NCBI RefSeq assembly: GCF_018613725.1
Contig: NZ_JAGGPS010000036.1
Coordinates: 1-64,000 of the forward strand
DNA: 64,000 nt
From: Hymenobacter sp. ISL-91
GTDB lineage: Bacteria; Bacteroidota; Bacteroidia; Cytophagales; Hymenobacteraceae
Direction: 5' to 3'
Positions 27,027 through 35,994 of this stretch are shown in pieces; position 1 is the stretch's first letter; every line of letters starts with the position of its first letter. A program made the translations under genes and the position numbers. Below the pieces are notes generated by a model. It was not told the origin of the DNA and did not search any database. It worked only from the letters and a program-made list of their open reading frames with translations.

Positions 27027-27340
27027 ATAATGGGGGTTGAATGAAAAGAAGTAGGTGAAAAAGGTGCTTGGTTGAAAAAGACAGTTCGCAGGGCCTAAAC
27101 TATTCAATTAATTGCAATTACATCAGTGTTTAATTGTTATTAATTCAAAATGATGTCCTAAGCGCTTGTAACGCCATTTTACAATCAACCCTTAAAAGCA
27201 CAATACCCGCTCCGGCAAGTCGGAACGGGTATTGTGCTTTTAAGAAGACACTGAGTGCCTGCAGAATCATTGTTACCAAACCGACTTTCGGTTTAGCACC
27301 AGTGACTAACAGAGCCCAGGGCGAGGGGTATACTACGTAC
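27027..27340. other. Intergenic region between M43 protease and hflX
   Basis: 314 bp. The part next to the protease start (27040-27190) is AT-rich and should hold its promoter, though I see no clean TTG/TAnnTTTG pair. The hflX terminator sits at 27191-27244. No gene is supported here. Confidence 0.5.
27191..27244 (-). terminator. Terminator of hflX
   Basis: A long hairpin with 19-bp arms (CTTAAAAGCACAATACCCG and complement), 97 bp past the hflX stop on the minus strand. Confidence 0.75.
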
Positions 27341-28690
27341 TTATTCCTGCCAGCCTTCGTCGTCGCGCACGGGGTGCACGGCCGGGTACCGCTCGTTGTG
27401 TATAGCGGCCACCAGTTTCACCAGGCGCGCCCGCAACTCGTCGAGGTTGGTGCGGTCGAGGGCCGAAATGAACTCTACCTTGTTGTGCAGCTTGGCCATG
27501 TAGGTGGCCCGCAGCTGCTCGAGGGTAGGCCGCGGGGCCGGGGCATTCTCGTCGGCGTTCATGCCCTCAAAACCGTCGTGGTAGGCCGCCTCGCCGGTGT
27601 CGTACTGGTCAATTTTATTGAACACGACCAGCACCGGCTTCTCGCCGGCCCCAATGTCCTTGAGCGTATCCTCGACTACTGCCATGTGCTCCTCAAAGCT
27701 CTGGTGCGAAATATCGACCACATGGACCAGCAAATCGGCCTCCCGTATCTCATCGAGCGTGCTTTTGAAGCTCTCGATAAGACGGGTAGGCAGCTTGCGA
27801 ATGAAACCTACCGTGTCGGAAAGCAGGAACGGCACGGTGTCGAGCACCACCTTGCGCACCGTGGAATCGACGGTGGCGAAAAGCTTGTTTTCGGCGAATA
27901 CATCGGCGCGACTCAGCTGATTCATAATCGTGCTCTTGCCCACGTTGGTGTAACCCACCAGCGCCACGCGCACCATGCCGCCGCGCGATTTGCGCTGGGT
28001 CTGGCTCTGGCGGTCGAGGTCTTTGAGGCGCTCTTTGAGGAAGGCAATCCGGTCGTTGACCACCCGGCGGTCCGTCTCAATCTCAGTTTCACCCGGTCCG
28101 CGCTGCGAAACGCCACCGCCGCGCTGCTTGTCGAGGTGGCTCCAGAGGCCCGTGAGGCGGGGCAGCAGGTACTGGTACTGGGCCAGTTCTACCTGGGTCT
28201 GGGCGGTGGCCGATTTAGCGCGCCGGGCGAAAATATCGATAATCAGCAGGCTGCGGTCCACGATTTTCACCTTCAGCTCGGCCTCCAGGTTGCGCAGCTG
28301 CGAGGGCGAGAGGTCGTCGTCGAATATCACCATGCTGGCCCCCGAGTGCTCCACGTAGGCTTTGATTTCGGCCAGCTTGCCTTCGCCCACAAACGTGCGG
28401 GTATCGGGCTTGTCGAGGCGCTGCACGAAGCGGTGCACCACGATGGCGCCGGCCGTTTCGGCCAGAAAGGCCAACTCGTCGAGGTATTCGGTGGTCTGGG
28501 CTTCGGCCTGGCGTTTATTGGGCACAGCTACCAGCACGGCCGTTTCCTCGTCTACACTGGTGTCGTAGGTGCCATTTTCGGCGGCCTTGGTGAGGATGCG
28601 ACCCACCCGGCCCTTCACGCCATCTACGGCGCCGTGATGACGGGTGCTGTTCTGGTCTTTGCGGCCCTTGGAAGTCGGTTTATTTGCCAT
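27341..28690 (-). CDS. hflX: GTPase HflX
   Basis: 449 aa from ATG 28690 (MANKPTSKGRKDQ). HflX binds the large ribosomal subunit and splits stalled 70S ribosomes under stress. The N-terminal HflX domain contains NLEAELKVKIVDRSLLIIDI and the glycine-rich linker SQRGPGETEIETDRR. The G domain follows: G1 VGYTNVGKSTI, G2 ATVDSTVRK, G3 DTVGFIRKLP, G4 NKID, with a C-terminal extension. All nucleotide-binding motifs are intact. The 22 upstream in-frame residues are proline-rich and not conserved-looking. Monocistronic with a terminator at 27191-27244. Confidence 0.95.
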   Translation of the reverse strand: MANKPTSKGRKDQNSTRHHGAVDGVKGRVGRILTKAAENGTYDTSVDEETAVLVAVPNKRQAEAQTTEYLDELAFLAETAGAIVVHRFVQRLDKPDTRTFVGEGKLAEIKAYVEHSGASMVIFDDDLSPSQLRNLEAELKVKIVDRSLLIIDIFARRAKSATAQTQVELAQYQYLLPRLTGLWSHLDKQRGGGVSQRGPGETEIETDRRVVNDRIAFLKERLKDLDRQSQTQRKSRGGMVRVALVGYTNVGKSTIMNQLSRADVFAENKLFATVDSTVRKVVLDTVPFLLSDTVGFIRKLPTRLIESFKSTLDEIREADLLVHVVDISHQSFEEHMAVVEDTLKDIGAGEKPVLVVFNKIDQYDTGEAAYHDGFEGMNADENAPAPRPTLEQLRATYMAKLHNKVEFISALDRTNLDELRARLVKLVAAIHNERYPAVHPVRDDEGWQE

Positions 28691-28876
28691 TGGTATAGCG
28701 TAATCAAAAGGAAAGAAAGGAGGTGCGGAGCCGGCTATAGCACCGGCAGGCGGCACTCGATGTTCTGCAACGATACGCGCAATCCGAAGCTTTGCGCGCC
28801 ATGCCGGCAGCCCTGAGATATGTAACGCAGTTTGGCCACAAAAGGGCGCAACTTGTGTTTCAGCTTACTTGTTGCC

Positions 28877-29284
28877 CTACTTCAGCGTGAGCGAGTAGGC
28901 CACTACCTGCGCAATCTGCTCGTCGGTCAGCTGGCCCTTGAAACCAGGCATTACACCCGAAACGGAGCCGTTTACCACCATGTAGGTCCGACCGGCAGCA
29001 TTGAGGTTGCTCTTAGTCAGGTCGCGGGCGCCGTTAACGCCCAACTTGCCGTTGGCCCCGTGGCAGATGGCGCAGTTCTGGATGAAAAGCGCCTGCCCGG
29101 CCGCCAGCACGGCCGCATCGGCCCCGGCCGGCGCTTCGGTGGCAGCCGCAACGGGCGGAATGGGAGGCAGCGGCTTGGTGGCAGCAGTTTCAGAGGCGTC
29201 GGTGGCCGGGCTGCAGGCGTTGAGCAGCAGTGCGGCTACCAACAACACTGCCGGGCGGATAAGTACGGAAAGAACTGAGAGCAT
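28877..29284 (-). CDS. c-type cytochrome lipoprotein
   Basis: 135 aa from ATG 29284 (MLSVLSVLIRP). A lipoprotein signal ends at LLLNAC, followed by an Ala/Pro-rich linker (residues about 25-60). The heme c motif is CAICH (IQNCAICHGANGKLG), and the distal Met ligand is likely the Met in SGVMPGFKGQLTD, so this is a single-heme class I cytochrome c anchored in a membrane and facing the periplasm. It should shuttle electrons, partner unknown. A TATCTTTG box sits 4 bp before the start codon (29288-29295 on the minus strand), which would make the mRNA nearly leaderless if real. Confidence 0.88.
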   Translation of the reverse strand: MLSVLSVLIRPAVLLVAALLLNACSPATDASETAATKPLPPIPPVAAATEAPAGADAAVLAAGQALFIQNCAICHGANGKLGVNGARDLTKSNLNAAGRTYMVVNGSVSGVMPGFKGQLTDEQIAQVVAYSLTLK

Positions 29285-29424
29285 AGACAAAGATACGCCG
29301 GAGCCGGGCAGCAGGCACTGGCCGAAACCGGGAGGCCGGGGCCGCCGTAACCGCGCCTGCGGCCGTCACTGCCCCTGTGCCCCGACCGCGTACCTTTACC
29401 GCTCAAGTCTATCCTTCTTGCCGA

Positions 29425-30555
29425 ATGCGCGTCGCCATCGTTATTAATACCGCCTGGAACATCTGGAACTTCCGCCGCAGCCTGGTGCAGGCCCTGCAGG
29501 CCGCCGGCCACGAGGTGCTGGCCATCGCGCCACCCGATGCCTACTCGCAGCGGCTGGAAACCGAGTTGGGCTGCCGCTTCGTGCCCATTCTGATGGAGAA
29601 CAAGGGCACCAACCCGCTGAAAGATGCCGCCCTGACGCGCCGCTTTTACCAGCTCTACAAGCGCGAGCAGCCCGACGTGGTGCTTCATTACACCATCAAG
29701 CCCAACATTTACGGCACGCTGGCGGCGCGGCTGGCCGGCATTCCGAGTGTGAACAACGTGTCGGGCCTGGGCACGGTGTTTATCGTAAAAAACCTGGTGA
29801 GCAAGGTGGCGCTGGGCCTCTACAAGTTCGCGTTTCAGTTTCCGAAGCGCGTGTTTTTCCAGAACGATGACGACCGGCAGCTGTTCATCAGCAACGGTCT
29901 GGTGGATGCCGCCAAAACTGACCTGCTGCCCGGCTCTGGTGTGGATATTACGCGCTTTAAGCCCGCCCCGCAGTTCAGCCGCAACGCGCCGTTCGTGTTT
30001 CTGATGATTGCGCGGGTGCTCTACGAAAAGGGCGTGGAGGAATACTTTGAGGCGGCCCGGCTGGTGCGCGAGGCCGTGCCCGGTACGCGGGTGCAGCTGC
30101 TGGGCGGCATTGATGAAAGCGGCGGTGTGGGCGTGAAGCGGGCGCTGTTCGAGCAGTGGCTGGCCGCCGGCCACGTCGAGTACCTGGGCACCTCCGACAA
30201 CGTGGCCGAACTGCTAACCCAGGCCGATTGCGTGGTGCTGCCCTCCTACCGCGAAGGCACGCCCAAAACCCTGCTCGAAGCCGCCGCCATGGGCAAGCCC
30301 ATTGTAACCACCGACGTGCCCGGCTGCCGCGAAACGGTGGTAGACGGCCAGAATGGGCTACTTTGCCAGGTGCGCGACGCCCCCGACCTGGCCGCCAAGA
30401 TGCTACAGGTGCTACGATTGTCCAGTGCCGATTTGGAGCAGATGGGCCGCGCCGGCCGCCAGCTGGCCGTAACCAAGTTCGACGAGCAGCTGGTACTCGA
30501 TAAGTATTTGGCCGTGGTAAATGAAGTAGGCAAAAGCCGCGCCGGCCGCCGGTAA
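29425..30555 (+). CDS. GT4-family glycosyltransferase
   Basis: 376 aa from ATG 29425 (MRVAIVINTAWN). N-terminal Rossmann half with the acceptor site (FRRSLVQALQAAGHEVLAI, VVLHYTIKPNIYG), C-terminal donor half with PYREGTPK-type motif: LPSYREGTPKTLLEAAAMGK, the E-x7-E signature of GT4 enzymes, and IVTTDVPGCRETV. It should transfer a sugar from an NDP-sugar to a lipid-linked or polysaccharide acceptor at the inner membrane. The next gene is rfbC, 52 bp downstream, so a surface-glycan role with dTDP-rhamnose chemistry is likely, but the specific sugar is not evident. Confidence 0.9.
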   Translation: MRVAIVINTAWNIWNFRRSLVQALQAAGHEVLAIAPPDAYSQRLETELGCRFVPILMENKGTNPLKDAALTRRFYQLYKREQPDVVLHYTIKPNIYGTLAARLAGIPSVNNVSGLGTVFIVKNLVSKVALGLYKFAFQFPKRVFFQNDDDRQLFISNGLVDAAKTDLLPGSGVDITRFKPAPQFSRNAPFVFLMIARVLYEKGVEEYFEAARLVREAVPGTRVQLLGGIDESGGVGVKRALFEQWLAAGHVEYLGTSDNVAELLTQADCVVLPSYREGTPKTLLEAAAMGKPIVTTDVPGCRETVVDGQNGLLCQVRDAPDLAAKMLQVLRLSSADLEQMGRAGRQLAVTKFDEQLVLDKYLAVVNEVGKSRAGRR

Positions 30556-30607
30556 ATCTGCCTAACTTGCGGGCCGAAAGTGGCTACCGCCAGCAAAACA
30601 GCACTCT

Positions 30608-31150
30608 ATGGAGTTTACGTATTTTGATATTCCGGGCGTAGTCGAAATCCAGCCCCGGGTGTTTGGTGATGCCCGCGGGGCGTTTTTTGAGTCGTTCAGC
30701 GCCGAGAAAATGGCCGCGGCGGGCATCGTGGGCAACTGGGTGCAGGACAACCAGTCGCGCTCCGACCGGGGCGTGGTGCGGGGCCTGCACTTTCAGCAGC
30801 CACCCCACGCTCAGGCCAAGCTCGTGCGCGTAGCCGCCGGCCGCGCCCTCGACGTTATCGTGGATATCCGCCGCGACTCGCCCACCTACGGCCAGCACCT
30901 GTCGGTGGTGCTCGATGCCGAGCGGTTCAATATGCTTTACGTGCCCGTTGGCTTCGCCCACGGCTTCACGGCCCTCGAAGACGGCACACTCTTTCTCTAT
31001 AAGTGCACCGACTATTACGCCCCGCACTCGGAGGGCGGCCTGCTCTGGAACGACCCGGCCCTGAACATCGACTGGGGTGTTTCCAACCCTACCATCTCGG
31101 CCAAAGACCAAGTACTACCCTCGCTGGCCGATTTCAACAGCCCCTTCTGA
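30608..31150 (+). CDS. rfbC: dTDP-4-dehydrorhamnose 3,5-epimerase
   Basis: 180 aa. Converts dTDP-4-dehydro-6-deoxyglucose to its rhamno epimer, the third step of dTDP-L-rhamnose synthesis. Motifs: the N-terminal IPGVVEIQPRVFGDARG, NQSRSDRGVVRGLHFQ with the catalytic His in GLHFQ, VDIRRDSPTYGQ, LYVPVGFAHGF and FLYKCTDYYAP. Normal length. The rest of the rhamnose operon is not in the window. The stop TGA is the first three bases of a 50-bp perfect inverted repeat shared with murF on the other strand. Confidence 0.95.
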   Translation: MEFTYFDIPGVVEIQPRVFGDARGAFFESFSAEKMAAAGIVGNWVQDNQSRSDRGVVRGLHFQQPPHAQAKLVRVAAGRALDVIVDIRRDSPTYGQHLSVVLDAERFNMLYVPVGFAHGFTALEDGTLFLYKCTDYYAPHSEGGLLWNDPALNIDWGVSNPTISAKDQVLPSLADFNSPF

Positions 31151-31326
31151 TCACGGATTAGCACGGATTTTAGCGGATTTCACGGATTTTGTAGTCGGCG
31201 CGACTAGCACGTTCTATTGGCCGTGTCATCCTTAAAAACACCAAGGCCACCTCAACTTGGGGTGGCCTTTTTTAATCGACTACAAAATCCGTGAAATCCG
31301 CTAAAATCCGTGCTAATCCGTGATCA
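31148..31326. repeat. 50-bp perfect inverted repeat spanning the stops of rfbC and murF, with internal terminator
   Basis: Arms 31148-31197 and 31277-31326 are perfect complements and are built of CACGGATT/AGCGGATT-type units (start TGATCACGGATTAGCACGGA). Each outer end supplies a TGA stop, one for rfbC and one for murF. Inside, AAGGCCACC ... GGTGGCCTTTTTT (about 31245-31273) is a classical terminator hairpin. Confidence 0.9.
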
Positions 31327-32625
31327 GAGCAGTTCTACCAGCGTTTCTAGGCCCATGCCGCGGGAGCCTTTCACCAGCACTTGGCGGTTGGTCAGCGGGT
31401 TGGCACGCAGCCAGGCTGCGGCCTCGGGCTTGGTGGCAAAGTGCAGCATGCTGGAGTCGAGGGCAGCGGCCTGGGCCAGTTCGGGGCCGATGAGGATGAC
31501 AGTGCCGAATGGCAGGCCCTGCACCAGGCGGCCCAGTGAGCGGTGCTCGTCTTCGCTCTCGGTGCCCAGCTCGAACATGTCGCCGAGGATAACCACTTTA
31601 GCCGCCGGGTCGCCGGGGCGGGCCGCGAAGCTGCCCAGGGCGGCGGCCATGCTGCTGGGGTTGGCATTGTAGGCATCGAGCACCAGCTCGTTGCGGCTGG
31701 TGCGCACCTGCTGCGAGCGGTTGTTGCTGGGCTCGTAGGCGGCCAGCGCACCGGCAATGGCCGCGGCCGGTACCCCAAAGTAGGCCCCTACCGCAGCGGC
31801 GGCGGCCAGGTTGGCAAAATTGTAGCCGCCCGTAATCTTTGCTTCCACTACCTGGCCGTCGTAGAGCTCCATACGTACCGCGGGGGCCGCGCCAAGCAGC
31901 CGGGCGGGGTAGGTGTCGGTGGGGCCGGGGTAAGTTACGCGCTCGACTACCGGGGCGGCCAGGCCCGGCAGGCGGGCATCGAGCGTGTTTACGAAAGCCG
32001 TGCCGCCCACCTGCTCCAGAAACCGGAACAACTCGCCCTTGCCTTTGGCAATGCCCTCCACCCCGCCAAAGCCTTCGAGGTGGGCCTTGCCGATGTTGGT
32101 GATGAGTCCGTGCGTAGGCTCGGCCAGCCGACACAGCTCCTCAATTTCGCCCTGATGGTTGGCCCCCATCTCGACGATGGCCAGCTCGTGCGCGCCGGGC
32201 CGGATACTGAGCAGCGTAAGTGGAACCCCAATGTGGTTGTTGAGGTTGCCTTTCGTGTACTGTACCCGGAACCGCCGGCTAAGCACAGCCTGCACCAGTT
32301 CTTTGGTGGTGGTTTTGCCGTTGGAGCCCGTAATGGCCAGTACGGGCATAATCAGTTGGCGCCGGTGGTGCAGGGCCAGCTGTTGTAAAGCGGCCAGCGG
32401 ATCGGGCACGTAGGTGTAGCGGGCCGGTTCGGAAGCGGCCAGGTCGGCATCATCTGTCACGGCGAAGCGGGCCCCTTTAGCTAAGGCTTGCGGCGCGAAG
32501 TCGCGGCCCCGGAAATTGGGGCCGTTGAGGGCGAAGAACAGCGTGCCATCCTGCGGCTGGCGCGTGTCGGTGCTGACGGCTGATGCTTGCTGGAAGCGGG
32601 CGTAGAGGGCCGCGAGGTCTGCCAT
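31324..32625 (-). CDS. murF: UDP-N-acetylmuramoyl-tripeptide--D-alanyl-D-alanine ligase
   Basis: 433 aa. Adds D-Ala-D-Ala to the UDP-MurNAc tripeptide, the last cytosolic step of peptidoglycan precursor synthesis. Visible: N-terminal MurF domain with STDTRQPQDGTLFFAL and FRGRDFAPQALAKGA; the ATP-binding loop ITGSNGKTTTKELV at about residues 97-110; NLNNHIGVPLTLL; VEMGANHQGEIEELC; and the C-terminal domain with LDAYNANPSSM and VILGDMFELG. All ligase motifs are intact. The last codon is followed by a stop lying within a palindrome shared with rfbC. Confidence 0.95.
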   Translation of the reverse strand: MADLAALYARFQQASAVSTDTRQPQDGTLFFALNGPNFRGRDFAPQALAKGARFAVTDDADLAASEPARYTYVPDPLAALQQLALHHRRQLIMPVLAITGSNGKTTTKELVQAVLSRRFRVQYTKGNLNNHIGVPLTLLSIRPGAHELAIVEMGANHQGEIEELCRLAEPTHGLITNIGKAHLEGFGGVEGIAKGKGELFRFLEQVGGTAFVNTLDARLPGLAAPVVERVTYPGPTDTYPARLLGAAPAVRMELYDGQVVEAKITGGYNFANLAAAAAVGAYFGVPAAAIAGALAAYEPSNNRSQQVRTSRNELVLDAYNANPSSMAAALGSFAARPGDPAAKVVILGDMFELGTESEDEHRSLGRLVQGLPFGTVILIGPELAQAAALDSSMLHFATKPEAAAWLRANPLTNRQVLVKGSRGMGLETLVELL

Positions 32626-32667
32626 GCGGTTTGTACCTAAATTTAGAAGCTAAACGAAAATCCGCCC

Positions 32668-34995
32668 ATGACTATTTTTTCTCCGAAAAACCGGAACTGG
32701 CTGCTGGGGCTGGCCGTGGTGGTACTAGCCGGCGCAAATCAGGCTGTGGCCCAGCAGAGCGCCGGGTTCGGCTTCGAGTTCCGGCCGGTGGCAAAAGTAG
32801 TGCAGGGCGGCGACACGTTGCGCCAGGCCTGGGCGGGCGGGCTCCACTCGCCCCAGTTTTCCAACCTCGACCTCAACGCCGACCAGCAGCCCGACCTATT
32901 GGTGTTCGACCGCATCAGCAACCGGGTACTTCCGTTTCTGAACGTGGCCGCGGCTGGCGGCCGGGCCTGGCTTTTCGCTCCCGAGTATGCCGCCCTGTTC
33001 CCACAGGGCCTACGCAGCTGGGTGCTGCTGCGCGATTACGACTGCGACGGCCGGCCCGACCTGTTTACGGCCGACGAGCGGGGCAGCAACATCCGCGTGT
33101 TCCGCAACGAGCCCGACGCGCAGGGCCGACCGGCTTTCCGGCTCATAACCACGGTGCTCACATATTTCGCGCCCAGCATCGGCGGCAACATTAATATTGC
33201 CGTGGGCGGCGACAACATGCCGGCCATTGAAGACGTGGACGGCGACGGCCGCCTCGACATTGTAACTACCGAATTCGGCACCAACACGCCGAGCCTGTAC
33301 CTGTACCGCAACACCAGCACCGCGGCCTGCGGAGGCCTGAGCTTCGGGCTGGGCTCCGACTACTGGGGCGGCGTACGCATCTGCGGCCACGGCTGCGGCG
33401 GCTTTACCTTCGCCCCCGACCAGTGCCGGCCCGCCCCACTGCGGCCCACCCACAACACGGGCTACAATCTGGCCGTGTTCGACGTGGATGGCGACGGCCG
33501 CGCCGACCTGCTGACCGGCCGTACCAACTGCGCCGAAGTAACGGTGCTGCGCAACGAGGGCAGCGCCCAGCAGGCGCAGTTTACGGCCGCCGGCCTGAAC
33601 GCGCCCGCTCCCTTCAATGGCCAGGCCCCGCGAGTGCCCAACCTGCCCGCCGCCTACCCCGCCGACGTGAACTTTGATGGCCGCCCCGACCTGCTGCTGG
33701 CCCCCAATCTGTTCGACAACCGCGACAACGACGACACCGTGGATACCCGCAACGCGGTGCAGCTCTACCGCAACACCGGCGCGGCCACCGGCCCTAAGCT
33801 GACCCGTGAGCCAGCCGGGTTTCTGCACCCCGATATGCTGGACGTGGGCGAACAAGCCGCCCCGACCTTCGCCGACCTCGATGGCGACGGGCTGACCGAT
33901 ATGCTGGTAGGTAGCCTCAACCGTCCCGATGGCGGCGGGCTTTTCCGGGCGGCGCTGCGCTACTACCGCAACGTAGGTACCCACCAGAAACCGGTTTTTG
34001 AGTTACTTGATGCCGACTACCTGGGCCTGAGCCGCCGTAAGCTGGCCGCGCTGCGCCCGGTACTGGCCGACCTCAACGAAGACGGCCAGCCCGACCTGCT
34101 GTATTCCTCCTTCAGCCTGAAAGGTGGGGGCGGCACCATAAGCTACCTGCTGAACACCGCCGCGGCCAGCCAGCCGGCGACCTTCAACTTGGAGGCAACT
34201 GTGGAGTTGCCCAACCTACCAAACCAGCGTTACACCATGCCCGCTGTGGCCGATGTGGATGGCGACGGCCACCCCGATTTGCTGCTGGGCGTAACGGGCG
34301 CTTCGGCGGCCTTTCCGGGCGGGCCGCTGCGCTACTACCGCAACTCGGGCACCGGCGAGCTACGCCAGCGTTTCCGCCTCGAAAACAACGACTACGGCCA
34401 GCTGCGCAATCCTGATGGCACATTGCCCGGCTTTCTGAGCCCGGTGGTGGCCGATTTCGACCGTGACGGTCGCCCCGACCTGCTCACGGCCGCCACTGAC
34501 GGCACCGTTCAATTCTTTACTGACTTGCGCACCCAGCCCGCCACGTTTGCGGGCCGCACCAACATCGTCTTCAATCCCCTCAACCAGCAGCTGGAAGCAG
34601 CCCGCTGGGGCGGCTCGTTTGATATGCGCCTGGTGCCAGCCGCTGCCGATGTAAACGGCGACGGGGTGCCGGAGCTGTTTCTGGGCCAGGAAACCGGCGG
34701 CATCAGTTCATTTGTGGGTCGTGGTGGCTTAATCACTTCCTCCCCTGCCCCAGTGATTCGCTCCGGCCCCGAGGTGCGCGTGTATCCGAACCCCGCCACC
34801 GCCCAGGCTACCGTAGAAGCCACCGAACCCGTCCGCCTGACGGTGCTCGACCTGCTGGGCCGCACAGTGCGCCCCCAAACGCGGCCCGCCCGCGTACACC
34901 AGGTGTCGGTGGCAGGCCTGGCCGCCGGCCTGTACCTAGTGCGCTGCCAGAACGAAGCTGGCACTGTGCGCGTGCAGCGGCTGGAAGTGAAGTAG
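32668..34995 (+). CDS. Secreted FG-GAP/VCBS repeat protein with T9SS tail
   Basis: 775 aa. Signal peptide (LLGLAVVVLAGANQAVAQ, about residues 12-29). At least eight FG-GAP/VCBS-type repeats carry D-x-D-x-D-G calcium loops: DYDCDGRPDLFT, DVDGDGRLDIVT, DVDGDGRADLLT, DLDGDGLTDMLV, DLNEDGQPDLLY, DVDGDGHPDLLL, DFDRDGRPDLLT and DVNGDGVPELFL. The repeats should fold into a beta-propeller. The last 85 residues are a Por/type IX sorting domain (VRVYPNPATAQATV, GLYLVRC). Expected at the cell surface, possibly adhesive or ligand-binding. Divergent from murF with only 42 bp between starts. Confidence 0.92.
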   Translation: MTIFSPKNRNWLLGLAVVVLAGANQAVAQQSAGFGFEFRPVAKVVQGGDTLRQAWAGGLHSPQFSNLDLNADQQPDLLVFDRISNRVLPFLNVAAAGGRAWLFAPEYAALFPQGLRSWVLLRDYDCDGRPDLFTADERGSNIRVFRNEPDAQGRPAFRLITTVLTYFAPSIGGNINIAVGGDNMPAIEDVDGDGRLDIVTTEFGTNTPSLYLYRNTSTAACGGLSFGLGSDYWGGVRICGHGCGGFTFAPDQCRPAPLRPTHNTGYNLAVFDVDGDGRADLLTGRTNCAEVTVLRNEGSAQQAQFTAAGLNAPAPFNGQAPRVPNLPAAYPADVNFDGRPDLLLAPNLFDNRDNDDTVDTRNAVQLYRNTGAATGPKLTREPAGFLHPDMLDVGEQAAPTFADLDGDGLTDMLVGSLNRPDGGGLFRAALRYYRNVGTHQKPVFELLDADYLGLSRRKLAALRPVLADLNEDGQPDLLYSSFSLKGGGGTISYLLNTAAASQPATFNLEATVELPNLPNQRYTMPAVADVDGDGHPDLLLGVTGASAAFPGGPLRYYRNSGTGELRQRFRLENNDYGQLRNPDGTLPGFLSPVVADFDRDGRPDLLTAATDGTVQFFTDLRTQPATFAGRTNIVFNPLNQQLEAARWGGSFDMRLVPAAADVNGDGVPELFLGQETGGISSFVGRGGLITSSPAPVIRSGPEVRVYPNPATAQATVEATEPVRLTVLDLLGRTVRPQTRPARVHQVSVAGLAAGLYLVRCQNEAGTVRVQRLEVK

Positions 34996-35082
34996 GGCGC
35001 TATTGAGTTCAAGCTCGGGAGTGTAGTAGTAACGAGGCTTGCTCCTAACCTCCCGCGCAACGATTCAAAGCCGCACAGTTCT

Positions 35083-35120
35083 GGCGGCGGGCGGGGACAA
35101 GCCCCGCCCCTACACCGTTT
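35083..35120. repeat. Half-copy of the GGCGGGCGGGG palindromic repeat
   Basis: One arm only, ending GCCCCGCCCCTACACCGTTT, nearly identical to the right arm of the repeat at 13831-13954. It sits past the 3' end of the FG-GAP gene, before the convergent amidase gene. Confidence 0.75.
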
Positions 35121-35149
35121 CAGCAAACCCTGGGTACCAGAGTGCCACC

Positions 35150-35932
35150 TTAGCTACACAGTTCAAACGCGTCGGCATCCTGCAAAGCAGGGAAGCGCTG
35201 CCGGAACTCCAGCAGCTCGTCGCGGCGCAAGGTGCGGGTAATGGTGGTGGCTTGGTTGCCGACTTCAACCAGGTACTCGCCGCGCATATCGACGAGGGCT
35301 GAGTCGCCGGCATAGTCGGCACCGTTGCCGTCGCGGCCGATGCGGTTGACGCCCATGGTATAGGCCACATTTTCGATGGCCCGGGCCCGGAGCAGCGCTA
35401 TCCAGGCACCGCGGCGGGCAGCGGGCCAGTTGGCGGTGTACAGCAGCAGGTCGTAGGGCGCGGCCGGGTTGTTGCGGCTCCAGACGGGGAAGCGCAGGTC
35501 GTAGCACACCAGCGGGCAGATGCGCCAGCCCCGCCACTCCTCAATCAGCCGCGCCATGCCGGCCTCGTACACGGTATGCTCGCCGGCCATGGTAAAGCGG
35601 TGGCGCTTGTCGTAGTAGCTCCACGAGCCATCGGGGCGCACCCACAGCAGCCGGTTGAAGTACTGTCCACTCTCCTCCACCATTAGGCTGCCGGTTACTA
35701 CGGCATCGTGGGTGGCGGCCAGCTGCTGCATCCAGGCCAGGGTGGGGCCGTTGGTGGGCTCGGCCAGCCCCTGCGGCGTCATACTGAAACCGGTCGTGAA
35801 CATTTCGGGCAGCACCAGCAGGTCGGTGGGCACCGAAATGGTAGCCGCCTGACGCTCTAAGTGTTGCCGGTTGGCCTCCGGATCGTGCCATTGAAGGCTG
35901 GCCTGGATGAAGGAAACAGTGAGATTGGACAA
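35150..35932 (-). CDS. Nitrilase-superfamily omega-amidase (YafV-like)
   Basis: 260 aa. The Glu-Lys-Cys catalytic triad is visible: Glu in LLVLPEMFTTGFSM (about residue 43), Lys in YYDKRHRF (about 109), and Cys in PLVCYDLRFPVWSRN (about 140), with the conserved downstream WPAARR. The MFTTGFSM context fits the YafV/Nit2 omega-amidase branch, which hydrolyses 2-oxoglutaramate or 2-oxosuccinamate. The upstream gene on the same strand, 62 bp away, is a glutamine- or methionine-type transaminase that would make these substrates, so the two probably form a functional operon. Confidence 0.88.
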   Translation of the reverse strand: MSNLTVSFIQASLQWHDPEANRQHLERQAATISVPTDLLVLPEMFTTGFSMTPQGLAEPTNGPTLAWMQQLAATHDAVVTGSLMVEESGQYFNRLLWVRPDGSWSYYDKRHRFTMAGEHTVYEAGMARLIEEWRGWRICPLVCYDLRFPVWSRNNPAAPYDLLLYTANWPAARRGAWIALLRARAIENVAYTMGVNRIGRDGNGADYAGDSALVDMRGEYLVEVGNQATTITRTLRRDELLEFRQRFPALQDADAFELCS

Positions 35933-35994
35933 GGCAAAGGTGGTTTGTGACAGCGGTATATCCTGAAAATAAGATAAATAAACGAGCCCGCTGC

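Noticed and set aside
29288-29295. TATCTTTG as promoter of the cytochrome c gene
   Set aside because: It would sit 4 bp before the start codon and has no -33 partner, so it is not listed as a promoter.
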